Below are positions 39,849 to 54,769 of a stretch of 64,000 bases of DNA, piece after piece; position 1 is the stretch's first letter; each line of letters starts with the position of its first letter. The translations under genes were made by a program, and so were the position numbers. Under the pieces are notes generated by a model that saw only the letters and a program-made list of their open reading frames with translations, was not told where the DNA came from and made no database searches. Origin of the DNA: Atrina japonica (Eukaryota > Mollusca > Bivalvia > Pterioida > Pinnidae); assembly GCA_030159075.1 (NCBI GenBank), contig BROG01000956.1, positions 28,501 through 92,500 on the forward strand, given 5' to 3'.

Positions 39849-41483
39849 CTGAAAAATCACTATTATAACTGAATTTACTATGATACATATTACATCTACC
39901 TTTGTAAATGTCTATGTATATATGAGGTTGTATATATGTTTGTAATGTATGTGTAAATATTAGTAAATATGTACAGTATGTGTATGTATATTCCTAATTA
40001 AAACTGGTCTCTCCTACTCTATCCTCTTTGCCTCCACCTATGAACAAAAGTGTGAATGTATGTGATCTAGAGTAAATATGGAGTTAACGCCAGCCAAGCT
40101 CTATACTCCCTAGCCAGGCGGAGATGTATAGGAACATGTAAAATCCTAGCTTTGTATTCAAGAATAAATGTTGTATTAAAAAACTGAATTGATTATTAAT
40201 ATCATCATTAACATCTAAACCTTGATAATAGTTATATCGTACTAATGATATCTGACAAATTTCCAGTAAGCACAATTTTTTGAAGCTAATGTAAAGGTCA
40301 GAAGAGACGTACCGTAGTTAAATATTGTTGAAACAAACAACTCTTAGAATTCTGAGTTGGCGCTGAATTTCCATCATTAACTTTTAAGTACATGAAAATG
40401 TTTGCGCACCTGCTACATGACAGAAACAGAGTGAGTTCGTGCGTTACGAAACAAACAAGTGAATCGAGAACGTATAACGAAATACCAGAATGCGTCGGTT
40501 TATAATATAATTGTATTGTACTTACCACTTACCTTAATTATCCGACCTCAATTCACATATAAATATATGTTCTTCTCAAAATCAGTGGCCATCAAATGTT
40601 TTGATTAATGTCACACAGAAAGCATGTTGGAATTAAGATATGCCAACAGAGTAAAGTAAGAGCAGTTTGCTAATCTTCAACTGTCACAAAGGTAGTAAAT
40701 GCATATTCACATTTAAAATGCTATATCCCTATATCATCTAACCCTCGTTGTCTACAATCTTATACAAGACTGAAAACGATGCAACAGGCAGTGCAAATCT
40801 AACTTGAATAATGCTTCTTGTCTCTTTTATTGTGAACTGATTTGAAGCTATTCCAAAACAAACTTCTCAAGTAACCTGACTATAATAATACAAGCCAAGG
40901 TTATATTTAACATGGAATCTAAATATTGTTTCAGATTATACTTTTCTAGTAGTCACACAGGAAATTGTTGAATTTTAAACGCATGCAAGAAATCATTTCG
41001 ACGGAAACGTATTTCCACGTGTCGTGTTATATATATATATTTAGATTTTAGTTAGCAAATATAGCGCAAACAAATTTATTTTTATATAGATTCTCTGGTA
41101 TGTTACATCATCGCAAAAAAGAATTGTATTTTTATACAGGATTTTGACGTTGTATTAAAGCGACATCAGTTTCTTTTTACAGGAGTAATATTTTGTGATT
41201 TATTGTTATAAACGGACCAAGGAAAACATTAATGTTATTGTCATTATTTTCATTATCATCATCATCATCATCATCATCATCATGTTAAATTTATGAATTT
41301 TACCCAGTATGAAAGGATTTCTAAAGAAAATACCAAAATTAAATCAAATTAATGTGAACTGATACCAATATACATACCGAACAATCTTAAAGTAATATAC
41401 CTATGCAGTTAATCAACTAGTGTTATCATCTTTCTACGTTTGCACAACCTATATAGTTTATCAATGAATAAAAAACTATGATA

Positions 41484-41484
<1 letters not shown>
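39849..41484. other. Unannotated A+T-rich DNA with short (ATC)n
   Basis: (ATC)8 lies at 41256-41282. No gene was seen; the 40084-40528 minus frames carry no recognised domain. Confidence 0.5.

Positions 41485-41577
<93 letters not shown>
41485..41577. repeat. (AT)n microsatellite
   Basis: A pure AT run of about 90 bp. Confidence 0.97.
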
Positions 41578-41580
<3 letters not shown>

Positions 41581-41696
41581 AAATGTTATGTTAACAGTTG
41601 TCTCCGATATAGTAATTACGTATTAATACCATCATTTTTGTTTGCGTGGTACCATTTAGATACATTTTTACACACACCTAGTTATAGCATATAGTA

Positions 41697-42050
<354 letters not shown>

Positions 42051-45000
42051 TACAGGCTAAGCATAAGCTAGTTATTTCCCTACGATTCGATCGGCTTATA
42101 GATACAATGTATTAAATATTTGAAATGTTTCGTTTCCCCATGCTATTAAAACTATCGGTCAGATCAAAAGTAAACCATGCCATATACAAGTATATTATTT
42201 ATTCTTACGGAGTTTATTAATTTTTATGTAACTCGATGCATCATTATTATTGATGAAAATGAAACATATATCTAAATGATTGTATAAGATGATAAATCCA
42301 TCAAAACATTAAATACGACACTCTGTCTTTTAATTTTCAAGAACAATTTTGATAATCACCTTTTTCTATTAAACATCTATGAACACTTTTATATGTTAAT
42401 ACGTTAGCTACTTCTGTGTTTTATAATTGGTTTTTATAGATATATAATTTAAGAAGTTAGTTACAATTTGAAAATAGTTAGTATACCGTGTTTTCTTTAT
42501 GTAAGGCAGGCTCTGACTTGTGTCATTAATGAGGATGACATTTGTCACGTAATCGGTGATTGAGTTTTGAAATACATTCACGCTGATGTTTTGATTGCTG
42601 ATTTTTCTGACTTTTATTTTGTATTTACACGACCATGCATGTTTTTCCATTTTTAATACTATCAACTATCAAATAGTTTTATCTGTCACCTCAAACATTA
42701 GAGTTTCAGCATTATGCAGTGTAAATAGGCATATTTGGTACATAATACCCGGTAATTATATCGATGCATTTCCACACTGTCATTTGCGAGAAAGAGGAAA
42801 CAATACTGTACAGTTGCAAGTTTTAACCGAGAGAATAGAACATATCAACTCCTAAATGAACGCTGATATTTACAATTTGTGTAAATCAAAGTCGCCGTCC
42901 CTAATTTGCTGTCAATTCTGCATTGATCCTAAAATATGTTCTGCCTCCAACGCTCACACGGTTCACTCAAACCATTTTCTGTTTGTGTCGTAATGTTTTA
43001 AATTTAAGAACAATGGAATGAACGGAACATAAGCATTTCTTGTCAATTGATGAGATGCAGCAATGTAACAATCATATACTTTCTTCGGTTAACACTCATT
43101 TAACATAGAGATAAAAATTGTCATTTGTCTAGACTTAACATTAACACAGTAATTTATTATGAGAAAATCTGCTATAAATACTACGTTGTCAGTGTCATTA
43201 TGTCTAAGATCTATATTTTCAGAAAGAGTTTGATAAATTGCATGAACCAAAACGGTACTTATAATTGAAAACACTTTGGGGAGGACGAAAATGTGCCCTA
43301 AACATTAATGTGACTTTCTGTTGATATACGAAGTAACTAATGTCGAAAGAAAGCGCCATGAAGTCAGTTTATTATTACACAAAGTCTATATTATGATAAA
43401 CGACATGTAAAAAGATTAGTAGGGGAGTAGGAAATATATATAAATAAGTTAGTAAGAATACAATCTAGCTGATCTAAAAGGCCTTCAATATATTTATCTT
43501 TCAAGAGATAAAAGATAATTGAATATGATATATACTGTACTTTACAGAATCCAAATCAATATAAACAGTAATAATAAAACGAATCTTTTGATAAATAACA
43601 AAGGAATTATATAAAATTGAGGTCAGATATAACTTAATAATACCAAGATGCAACTTTACGAGATAAAATAATGTTGTGCAGGTTTATAAATCCATTTCTG
43701 ATCTAAACGTAATCCAAAAATTAGTAGAATATTTGGGTTTAATATAACATCGTCATCTTATAACCGAAATCGATATTTAACGTAAAATAAACGTAGCCTT
43801 ATCCGCATACCTGAGAAACTTCGCCATTGGTTATATTCGCCCTATTACAACAGAATACATATTCGCCCCGTTTTAAATTCACGCTTAATCACCTTACTCT
43901 CATGGATGGCATATATGTCTGCTCTTCAATTATTAGGCTTGAAAATTCCGTTTTCATTTTCAATTCGCCCTCTCATCTAAGGACGAAAATGACGAAAAAT
44001 AAACGGGAGCGAGGTATACAGTAATTATAATAATATTTGAAATGTTGTATACATCTTCGATGGATATATGTAACTATACAATGCTTTATTTACCAGAGAT
44101 CTTCGCTCATACTCACAGGCAATATTATCAACTATTAAGAACAAGTCTTATAAAGATAATCCTGTGTTTCCAAGAGCTGTCAATTACTCTATTGAAAGAC
44201 AATGTGTCAAAAACAAAGCACCTACTTCAAAGCTCTCCACTACTCAGATTCTAAAGACAGAATCATTGAGGACATATCTAATAAGGCAACTCTGTGCTCC
44301 ATTAACCTCACCAATGTTACGTCTATATTAAAAAGACAATATCATTGAGTACATATTCTATACAATAATTTTGTTCTTTCCTGATCCTGCCATCGAGGCG
44401 AGCTATCAAAACGATAGTATCACTGAGAACATGGACGTTGTCATTGCTTTGCCTCCCTTAAAATATATTATCAGTTAAGGTATGTCTCATAAGGTTTATA
44501 ACTATGTCTACATCTGATCTAGGATAACTTGGATATTATGATATTAGCAGAATTGATGATTCTGCTGCAGCAAAATGAAGAACAGGATGACTATTAACAA
44601 GCAATCTATCTTAAAATAATACACTTGCCATCGCTCTACATGGAAAATAATATAATATTCAACTAACACACTATGTGCATTGCAAAATTCCTTTGAGTAT
44701 AATATTTGGGATAAATAAACCGTTAAATAATAATTAATTCTGTATCAATAAAGTTAATACCTTGCTTTGGGCCTATCAATATCAGTTATCTAAATGCGGA
44801 AATACATAGGTTATTTTGATAACCGCTTTAGTTTTAATAACAAATAAACCACTTCCGTTTGTCGGTACATACAAGGTCACTAAAGAGACTACAGAGTGCA
44901 TTATTTGCAATCTCTGATAAATTTACTGTGTGTATGGTTTTCAGAATACTTTATCTGAAACAAGATAATACTGCATTTTAAGAGATCTGCACTGCAATTA

Positions 45001-45238
45001 GAAAACATATTTCGAGATCAAAATTAAACGAAGCAAACACATACATTAACTTGCCATAAAGCTTTCAAACAAGTCTACTAACAATTCATTTAGAATTTGC
45101 AAGCTTTAACATAGCTTTACGATAATGTTATTGATTAACCTTCCTAAATACATTGATTTGATGAAAGAGAACAACATGACCTCATCGTTTGCTACAGTCG
45201 GTAATGAAAGTAACTTATATTTCCGTTATGCATTTATA
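42051..45238. other. Unannotated A+T-rich DNA, 3.2 kb
   Basis: No gene was seen. Two weak items: repeated ATTCGCC words at 43838-43970 next to an AAACGGGAGCGAGG block, and three loosely spaced (about 77-80 bp) blocks of the AAAGACAnnATCATTGAGnACAT type at 44250-44440, possibly a very old tandem repeat. Confidence 0.45.
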
Positions 45239-46143
45239 GTTCGGTACCCTACAGCAAGCAAGTGACACATGTTTTGTTAAGTGTACTACAACAAACACTT
45301 GTCACATGTACAGGTCAGTACCCTACAGCAATTAAGTGACACATATATTGTTAAGTATGCTACAACAAGCATTTGCCACATACACAGTTCAGCGAACACG
45401 TGACACATGTACCAGTATGTTTGCTATAACAAACAAGTGTAACATGCACAGTTCAGTACTCTCCAGCGAGCAAGTGACACATGTATTGTTAAGTATGCTA
45501 CAACAAACAAGTAACATGCATAGTTCAATGATCTATAACGAACACGTGGCACATGTATTAAGTACTCTACATCAAATATGTAACATTTATTTCTGACTTT
45601 GTAAAACAAACTATGATTTTGGAATTACGTTTATAAAATTAAAATGCCATGTTAAAAAATCAACAGCAAATATTTCACATTTTTGTTCAGAAAAACTACA
45701 AACATAATATGTCAAATGTATTGTTCAGTACATCAAAAGCTCGTCGCGAGTAATTTTCAGAACTTCTCATATGTTGCATATATTGTTCAGAAATCTACAG
45801 CGAACATGTCACATGTATTTTCTACAACTCTACAGCAAACATGTCGCATGTGTTGTTCAGAATTCTACAGCGAACATGTCACTCGAATTGTTCAGAATCC
45901 TACAGGGAACATGTCACATGTGTTGTCCAGAACTCTGCAGCGAACATGTCACATGTGTTGTTCAGCGAACGCTCATATGTTGTTCAGAAATTTACAGCGA
46001 ACATGTCACATGCATTTTTCAGAATTTTACAACGAGCATGTCACATGTGTTGTTCAGAACTCTACAGCGAACATGTCACATATATTGTTCAGAGATCTAT
46101 ATCACGTTCGTGTCACATGTATTGGTTAGAACACTACAGCAAG
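45239..46143 (+). repeat. 35-bp minisatellite, degenerate, two subarrays
   Basis: The 35-bp unit reads TTCAGAACTCTACAGCG then AACATGTCACATGTGTTG. In 45775-46143 about ten units are tightly phased, with one shortened (near 45960). In 45239-45600 units alternate between a GTTCAGTACCCTACAGCAAG form and a GTTAAGTATGCTACAACAAAC form, giving a 70-bp dimeric period. A ~170-bp weakly matching stretch separates the two parts. Plus-strand frames of 148, 132 and 105 codons are repeat read-through in three phases. Confidence 0.9.
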
Positions 46144-46610
<467 letters not shown>

Positions 46611-49604
46611 ACACACTTGAAGTATACATTTTTTGAAATAGAAAATCAAAATGTCTTACAAACTATATACATAGGTAGTTACTTTGTATAATATATAGAT
46701 ATTTGCCTTATATGGACTTGTGGTACCAACTAAATGCTATATGCTAGCACGAGATATATTAACACAATTGAGAATTCCACTATTCTTTTGTTGTATTGTG
46801 GAATGTATGATTTCTATGTAAGTACGAATTGTTGGAAAGATTGAAATACACACCAATGCAACCCTTTGCGAGTTAACTTGCAATTAACTTATTGTAGCGC
46901 TGGTTAAACTAGTACAGAATCATTTAAAAATAATAAGTCATGAGGGTTTTCCTTTGTAATAGTTTTGCAATATTTCCCCTAATTATGTGAAGATGTTTAT
47001 TCTGCTTACAAACATTTGAAGACGTAATATTGTATGTGATGCATGTTAATAAAAAAACCACATGAATAGTAAAACGGAAATGTTTTAACAGAACAGAACT
47101 CATCTATGGTTCTCTTGTATCTGAAAAATAGAAGATGAAAGTGTCCCAGACTATTAATCAGGATGTCAAAATAGTGGTCAATGATGACAGTTATCCGAGG
47201 TGAAGTATGTTTGTCTTTGTAGCCGGCAATGAGAATATAAGGTAATGGCAGACATTTTACCTTTGTATAACAATTGATACGTCATCTAAGTCAACCTGGA
47301 ACAATAGTTTTGCACTTGTGGTATGATTCCTATTGTCTTCTATTCTATATTGTGGAAGATTTGTGTATAAGATGATGACAAGATTAAAATAATACCATGT
47401 GTGCAAAATGAAGACATGGCTTCAGTGTGTGTAAGAAGGTCACCCGGTTATTCCGTTGACGTTTGCGATTCAATTAGTCGAAGAAATTAATCGAAGTTCG
47501 TTCATTCTGAATACATCTTTTTTTTACGTGTGCTCAGACATTTAGCTCATATTTACTTTGTTTGATTACTAGAAATGTGCAGTAAGTTATTGTTTCTTAT
47601 TATTAAATATTAATAGTAAGAAATTAGAATAAAGATCGAATTGGTTTCTATAGATTTGACCTTAATATATAAATATATTATAGTTACTCAGTCTATCAGA
47701 CCCAGATCTATTTAAGGATTGTTTTTCATTTTTTTTAATATCATCGGGGTATAAAAACAATTGCTAATGGAAAAAAATCGGTGCAGCAAAATGGGGGTGT
47801 TTTCATATGACGTAATAGCTCAACAGCTGTTTTGATATTAGAAGTAGTTCTCTTTTCTGATCGCAAATAATAAATGAATTTAAGGTTTAATTTCTTTTTT
47901 ACATATCATTTTGAAAGAAACTAGTGAAATGGACAATTTTCAATACTTATTCTCAGATTTAGTTCGCGATTATTAATATTTGACCATTTCGTAGTCGCGG
48001 GTTAAATGTGTCAGAAGAGAATTGCTTGAATGCGCCGTGTGCAAATGGCTGATAGGCCTACCATGTGAGATTTGGATATCAACAAATGATTGTTGTTTAC
48101 AAAAAAACTTTGTTTGAAGTCTGATATTTTACCAGTAGAATATACCACAGAATGTTTGAGTTTGACTGCTAGTATTCGTTCATGACAACTGGAGGTAGCC
48201 ATTCTTCTATACCTGACATTTTTACCAATCGGTGAATCAGCTGGGAAATGCCGTGTCAGTGATGTTTTTGTAAGTATTTCAATATACTGTATAGTCTAGC
48301 CCACTGGCAAATCAATTGAAACAAGACAAATCTAGATTATGTGAAATAACAAACTTTTATTTGTCTGTTTAAAAGATAATTGTCGACACATTCGTTATGG
48401 AAAATCCGTGTAGTACTATAAAGTATAATAGGTCCATATGTTGTTATGTAGGTCAATTCAGACTTCAATATTTACCAGCTGATCATATATTTAATAATGC
48501 GAACACAGTAGGCCTAACTATACAATATAGAGTACCCCGTCAATTTACTCAGAAACCTATGAACACTATTTATGATTGGCAATAACATTACAGGTTGTGA
48601 AAAACAAGATGGACCTGGGAAGTAGCCTAGCAATTATTAGGATTTGAGGTGAAATGAGAGCCGATATCACACGATGCAAGTGACGAATTATTTCTGACAG
48701 GAATATATGGGAAGCATGGCTGTTTATCAGATATGTTTAACAAAATTGAACTAGACCTAACTCTCCTTTTTTCTGTTCAACGTACAAGCAAATTTTCATT
48801 TCTGTGGCCTGTGGTTTTTTTCATAACATGACCTAGATGTATGAGCATGTACAATGTGCTACAGATGCAGGCCTAGTCTTGTATGTTTGATTTCTTTCTG
48901 TGATTTTTGTTTGTTTTGTGATATTGAATGGCTTTTAAGATTAAATAAAAAAAATACGAAATGAATGCGTGTTATTTGATTCTTTATTGATTCATTCATA
49001 TGTTTAGAGAAGACTTGTCCGACAAAAACATGGTCATGGAAAGATTTTCTAAAATGTTATGTATTCCTACGCCAAAAAGTAAAGCGGATAAACGCTTGGG
49101 TCACGCGACGACCGACTTGTGCTATTGAAATATGAATGCATTCGTACTATATTCATGCAATAAAGGAAATAACAGTCGGTATGTAAATATTTCATCATGG
49201 CACATCTTTTTTTTTTTTATTATTTTATTTCTATTACAAATATGAATATATGATATTCTACGTATTTATCTACATTGGATTCTGGATATTTAGCATTTCT
49301 GAGATAAGTTCAATAACTTCCTGAGCTCCTGCTCCCATCAGACCTAAATGGGCCGACATAAAAGTTTAAGAAAATAGGATGGTAGCAATAACGAATTATT
49401 AAGGTTTGATAACTAAATACTTCTCTACATGAATAGTGAAATTATTTTCCTCTAATTCGTTTAATAATTAGTTTTTGTGATGTCTCTCCGAATAACAAAT
49501 TAACGTCTTTAACTGACAGGTTAAAATGAACCTAACTAAGAATCGGTATGATATCGTTTTGAAGCAGGTGATTAGTTTATACTAATGTCATATTTTGTAT
49601 AGAT
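46611..49604. other. Unannotated DNA, possible non-coding exons
   Basis: No coding gene was seen. Within 48000-48960 there is a donor-like TTTTTGTAAGTATT (48267-48280), an acceptor-like CATTACAGGTTGTG (48587-48600) and AATAAA near 48943. These could belong to an unrecognised non-coding or UTR transcript, but such words are common in A+T-rich DNA. Confidence 0.3.
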
Positions 49605-49866
49605 AGCGCTAATCAAATTCGAAACTCCTTTAAAGCTAAGACAGTCATCTTTTTTATAACGGTTAGTCTTAGACGGATTTGGTAATACCTTTATGTGTAT
49701 TAGTTGGCCTTGTGTGATATCACTTTCTCTTTTTTCTTTTTCGGAAATATCCAGTGAAACTCTAGTTTTACTGGTGAAGTCCTTCTGATAGAAACCATCG
49801 TCCTGGACATTTGTTTTGACCCTTTAGCAAGAATATAACTTTGGTATTATGTTTTAAATATTTATG
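49605..49866 (+). repeat. Hammerhead-bearing dispersed repeat, copy B
   Basis: Full-length-looking copy. It shares AAAGCTAAGACAGTCATCTT, GGTTAGTCTTAGACGGATTT, TTAGTTGGCCTTGTGTGATA, CACTTTCTC, CGGAAATATCCAG and TATAACTTTGGTATTATGTT with copies A and C. B and C also match upstream of the common start (AATCAAATTCGAAACTCCTT versus ATCAATTATGAAATTCTTCT), which extends the family to about 250 bp. Confidence 0.75.
49765..49808 (+). ncRNA. Decayed hammerhead ribozyme motif (copy B)
   Basis: The core reads CTGGTGA (49771-49777, one substitution from CTGATGA), then a GTC/GAT stem II with a G-U pair. The intact GAAAC (49791-49795) follows, with a C-G plus A-U stem III closed by CATC, and TC at the cleavage position. 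It is the only copy with an intact GAAA, but also the only one with a mutated CTGATGA. Stem I retains its outer pairs, with U-A replacing the C-G of other copies. Confidence 0.45.
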
Positions 49867-50338
49867 TATATAAGATGTTCATGAAAAAATCTCAACCAAT
49901 TTACAAAATGTGTTACCTATATTGCATAACTTTACCTGCAACTGGCATTACGATGAATTATTCAAAATGTGCTATTGTGCAGGTCATGGGAATAAAGATG
50001 AATAAGATAAAAATACAAAAAAATTCAAAAGTCAACGGAATCTTCCAAGATTGGTTGTCGGCGTATTTATATAGGAAATAGAAAAATAAAATATGATGCT
50101 GAAAGTAACATTTCTCGTTATAAATCAACTGTTGAAGGTTATGGAGATCTGAGTTATAGTATGCCGTTGGCGAGTGTCATGAACTCATGATACTAGACCA
50201 GTCTAGTCCTGTATACATAAATCTTATTGTAACTACATTAAAACACTCATCTCCTTTGAAATATACAATTAATTTTCTATGAAAGCTTCCGTTAACGGTA
50301 TTGATATAAGTGATGATAATAATTGTATTGACAATAGA
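49867..50338. other. Unannotated A+T-rich DNA
   Basis: Nothing recognised. Confidence 0.5.
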
Positions 50339-50348
50339 GATGATGATG

Positions 50349-50402
<54 letters not shown>

Positions 50403-50412
50403 TTGATGATGA
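50339..50412. repeat. (GAT)n microsatellite
   Basis: GAT units with GGT and GTT interruptions. Degenerate GAT/GAC words continue to about 50500. Confidence 0.95.
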
Positions 50413-50500
50413 TTGATTTGTAGATTGTGACGACGATGATGACGATTGTTGTGATCATGATAATAAGAACGGCGATGAAAACGACATGATGATGTTGATT

Positions 50501-51518
<1,018 letters not shown>

Positions 51519-52206
51519 TCGAATAAATCTTCATTTCAAATGAACTTGGACTTCAAAATCTGTGTTATAATACTAATAATGAAATTTGGCCGTTGTTTCA
51601 AAATTAGTTCAAATAAAGTGGGATTGTATTCAACCAGATGGAAATGACGACAGTAATACACCAAACATATTGCATGCATTGTTCATCATTTTTGTAATGT
51701 TTCCACCTGTATCAAAATTTGTCTGTTTATAATTTACTACATTAAATATGGATATCTATTGAGTGTAAAAGTGCAATGGCAGATTTGTTGGGTAAATGAT
51801 GTCAAGATATATATCTACACTTTGGTGATAATTCTGTTAAGGGTTTGGAATTTAATCTAACGAATTTAATCTAGTGACAGTATACATTTTTTCTGTATAC
51901 CGCATTTGTTATACTCCTCTTTGTAAGTGATCCCGAAAGCAAAAGAATGTATATTTTCTGGGAATCAGAAACATGTGCATGGGTTTTGCTATCGATTAGT
52001 TTTGATTATAATATAGATAGTTTAGGGGGTAGGTTGCAGGTGTCTTAATTTTTTTTTTATCAAAGCAATCGAATTTTAGAAAATTTTAAACCTTAAATGT
52101 TTCATTTGAATGTAGAAAACCTAGATAAACAACATTCTATAAGAAACAAGTACATCGAATGTTATTGTTTATAACCTTTGGATTAGCAACGAACTAATCA
52201 TGTAAA
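51519..52206. other. Unannotated A+T-rich DNA
   Basis: Nothing recognised. Confidence 0.5.
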
Positions 52207-52550
52207 TGGTATGCCAAAAGCGCATGAATGAGTGAAACCCTGTTCTCCTTAGTAAACCCTAGTACTTACTCTCCAGTTAGTCCTTGTTTTTCTCAATCAC
52301 ACACATTAACTAGGAGAAAACCTAGTTCAACATGGAAAAAACATATTTAACTGCGGTACGAGCACATTAATGATAATTTACGTTATTTTGGAGCAGCTAA
52401 TCCTAGACTGTCTCAGTTAAACCAAGTTTGTCTCCAATGCGGGTAACAGGAAAATCTTGGATTTAATGGAGAAAAACTAGGATTTACCATAGTAAAACTA
52501 GATTTAACTGAGTAAAACTAGGTTAAACTAATTGTGATTTTGGCGTTGCA
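52207..52550. mobile_element. CTAGGTTTAA foldback family, ~344-bp diverged copy
   Basis: Left end TGGTATGCCAAAAGCGCATG and right end TTGTGATTTTGGCGTTGCA correspond to the TGGCACGCCAAAATCACAT inverted terminus at 39.05 kb. The interior is full of AAAACTAGG / CCTAGTTT / TTTAACTG words in both orientations. The flanking TA dinucleotides have decayed. Confidence 0.65.
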
Positions 52551-52744
52551 ATAGGAATTGACTGCAGGAAACCGTTGTTACATAAACATTTATCAAAACT
52601 GTTAGGTATTCCATTTAGACGTATTAAAAGACAGTAACCTTTGAACATGCATGCGCTCTAAGACAATATTCTGTGGGTATAAAATAAACACACGTTATAT
52701 TAGATGTATGTTTTACCATTGAAAAGATAAACAATTTTATTATA

Positions 52745-52850
52745 CAGTGAAACTTGTATATAAAGACCCTCTTATGGACAAAACAGAACCAGTCTTTACG
52801 ATCAACTGGTCTTTATACACGGGTGTTCGTTAAAGCAAATTTGACTCATA
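52745..52850 (+). mobile_element. Possible DNA-transposon terminus (CAGTGAAACTTGTATATAAA)
   Basis: TA followed by CAGTGAAACTTGTATATAAA, then GACC...GGACAAAAC and an internal inverted match (AGTCTTTA / GGTCTTTATACACGGG). This resembles the CAGT(N)AAACCTGTATA ends of pogo/Tigger-like and related TA-targeting transposons. No mate terminus was found, so it is at best a solo end. Confidence 0.35.
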
Positions 52851-54221
52851 TCGGTCAACTAAACATCAGTTTTGTTGTTGTTTACTTCAGGGTTCGCTTA
52901 TTATCAATATAACCTTTAGGCGACATTTATCTTATCTATTGTGAGACGATAAACATATGGTAGAACTCTCGTGTGATCAATCACTTTTTACTTTCAAATT
53001 GATAAAACATTAGGTGTAAAAATGCTATTGATAGATAGTATTGCTGAAGTTCCATGTTAAATGTGTTATTTTGGAAACATATAAAAAGATATTCAATCTT
53101 TGCCACTCGCAATGTATAATAAAAATTTCAGATTATATAACAAATTTAGAAAAAGAAGTGAAATCGAGCTAAATCGGGAGGTTATATTTCTAGCAATATA
53201 TATTATAAAACATGTCGTACATGAGTGCAAACTGGTTACTTTATGTGAACTCAAAAACAAAATTAAAGTGCAGCTATAAACAAAACACTGACACACACCA
53301 CACGCCCTCACGCACGCACGGGGAGAGAGATTATAATGGTTGAGTCGACACATGTATATTTTGTTTCATGCTGACCCATATGTTAATGATATGATCAATT
53401 TAGTTGTCTTTCGCTTTATTTCTGCATGTATCATTATTCACCTAGGTCCTTTGTAAAACCATTTGATTACAAATCATATACATTGTTATTAGAAACTTTA
53501 TCACTTGTCAGATGATACAGAGCTGATTATCGACAATTTTACAAATATCAAACCAAAACCTTATCTTGAGTTCTCTCAGTTTAAATAATACGGCTTTCAA
53601 GATAATTTCAAGACGTACTAAGGTATCAGAATATTTTGAAAACTTATGAGTCCAGTTAATGCTTGCAATGATATGATTTCGATCGGTTTTACCACTACAC
53701 TATACGCAGTACTACGATGTAACAAATTTAATAAGGTGTTCTGTGGTTTATAGTATCAACAAGATCAATAAGCCATAGAGGTGACATATAGAGATACGTT
53801 GTGTTCCGATTATTTCGGCAGAAGTCACAAATGCAGTTTAAGATTATAAATGTACGATGGTTAGGTATATCATTTCAATTAAGCTCCCAGGTCAAATAAG
53901 TGTATAATGCTGCAGAAATTGTACTGTTAACAATTCAACCAGAAGCAACTTAATTACTTTTAAATAGTGTGCGTGTTCATATGCATCAGATTTACAAACT
54001 GCGTTTTGACAGGATGTGTTATACGACCAACAATAAATGTTTGATAGCGCTACAGACAATAAGTACAAAGAATTATTAGAAAAAGGTAAACTATAATCGA
54101 TCAGGAAGTATAATGTCATCTTAACTTCATTGCGGTCATATTGTCTTGAAAATTTAGGTCATGTGCAGTATTTTAGAACCCTTGACCAAATGGTATCATA
54201 TCTCTAATATTCTAATATTTT
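52851..54221. other. Unannotated A+T-rich DNA
   Basis: Nothing recognised. Confidence 0.5.
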
Positions 54222-54272
54222 CCTGGACATTCTATTGATTTATACTTTGGTATCTGAGATTTTTTATATATT
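54222..54272 (+). mobile_element. Penelope-like extreme 3' end, 51 bp
   Basis: CCTGGACATTCTATTGATTT, ATACTTTGGTATCTGAGA and TTTTTTATATAT match the terminal block of the 27.5- and 55-kb tails. It faces the minus-strand copy at 54313-54553. Confidence 0.8.
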
Positions 54273-54312
54273 TCAACAGTAAAATACTTCCCCTTGTCCT
54301 TGATTCGAATTT

Positions 54313-54553
54313 TAAAAATTCAGATACCAGAGTATAAATATTCAGGATGTCCAGATTACATATACAAATCCGGTGAACTATGAACAAACACGAACCGCTA
54401 AAAATCCAGAGGCGGGATCAAGTGCAATGGAGGAGTAAGAATCCCCCGGTGACCGATCACACAGTCAAATTCAAATGAAATAAGTAAGGAACAAATCCTC
54501 GTCACAATAGACAACCCATCCACCGCTGTCGAACAGGTAACTCGACATTTAAT
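54313..54553 (-). mobile_element. Penelope-like 3' tail, minus strand
   Basis: Minus-strand tail running from CAGATACCAGAGTATAAAT through ATACAAATCCGGTGAAC, AATCCAGAGGCGGGATCAAG, GGAGGAGTAAGAATCCCC and CCTCGTCACAATAG to about 54553. Some 15% of positions differ from the 7.1-kb tail by eye, and the RT part is absent. Confidence 0.8.
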
Positions 54554-54769
54554 TACGTCAGAAGATAATATGGTGACATGTGGACAAGGAGGGCAGACTG
54601 ACAAGTGTACATGAATCATAAAATTATAACATGTAATAATAAGCAGAATATTAGTTTTGCTTCATTTTTGTATTACATCCCGCCCTTTTTTAAATTCAAA
54701 ATATGGGAATGTCATTAGCTGTAGGTGACGTTTTATTTCGATCTGTCCAATGTATTGACGCCAATGCAG

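Noticed and set aside
43800..44020. ATTCGCC-rich stretch as a MITE
   Set aside because: Repeated short words and a GGGAGCGAGG block were seen, but the two ends do not form inverted repeats and no target duplication was found.
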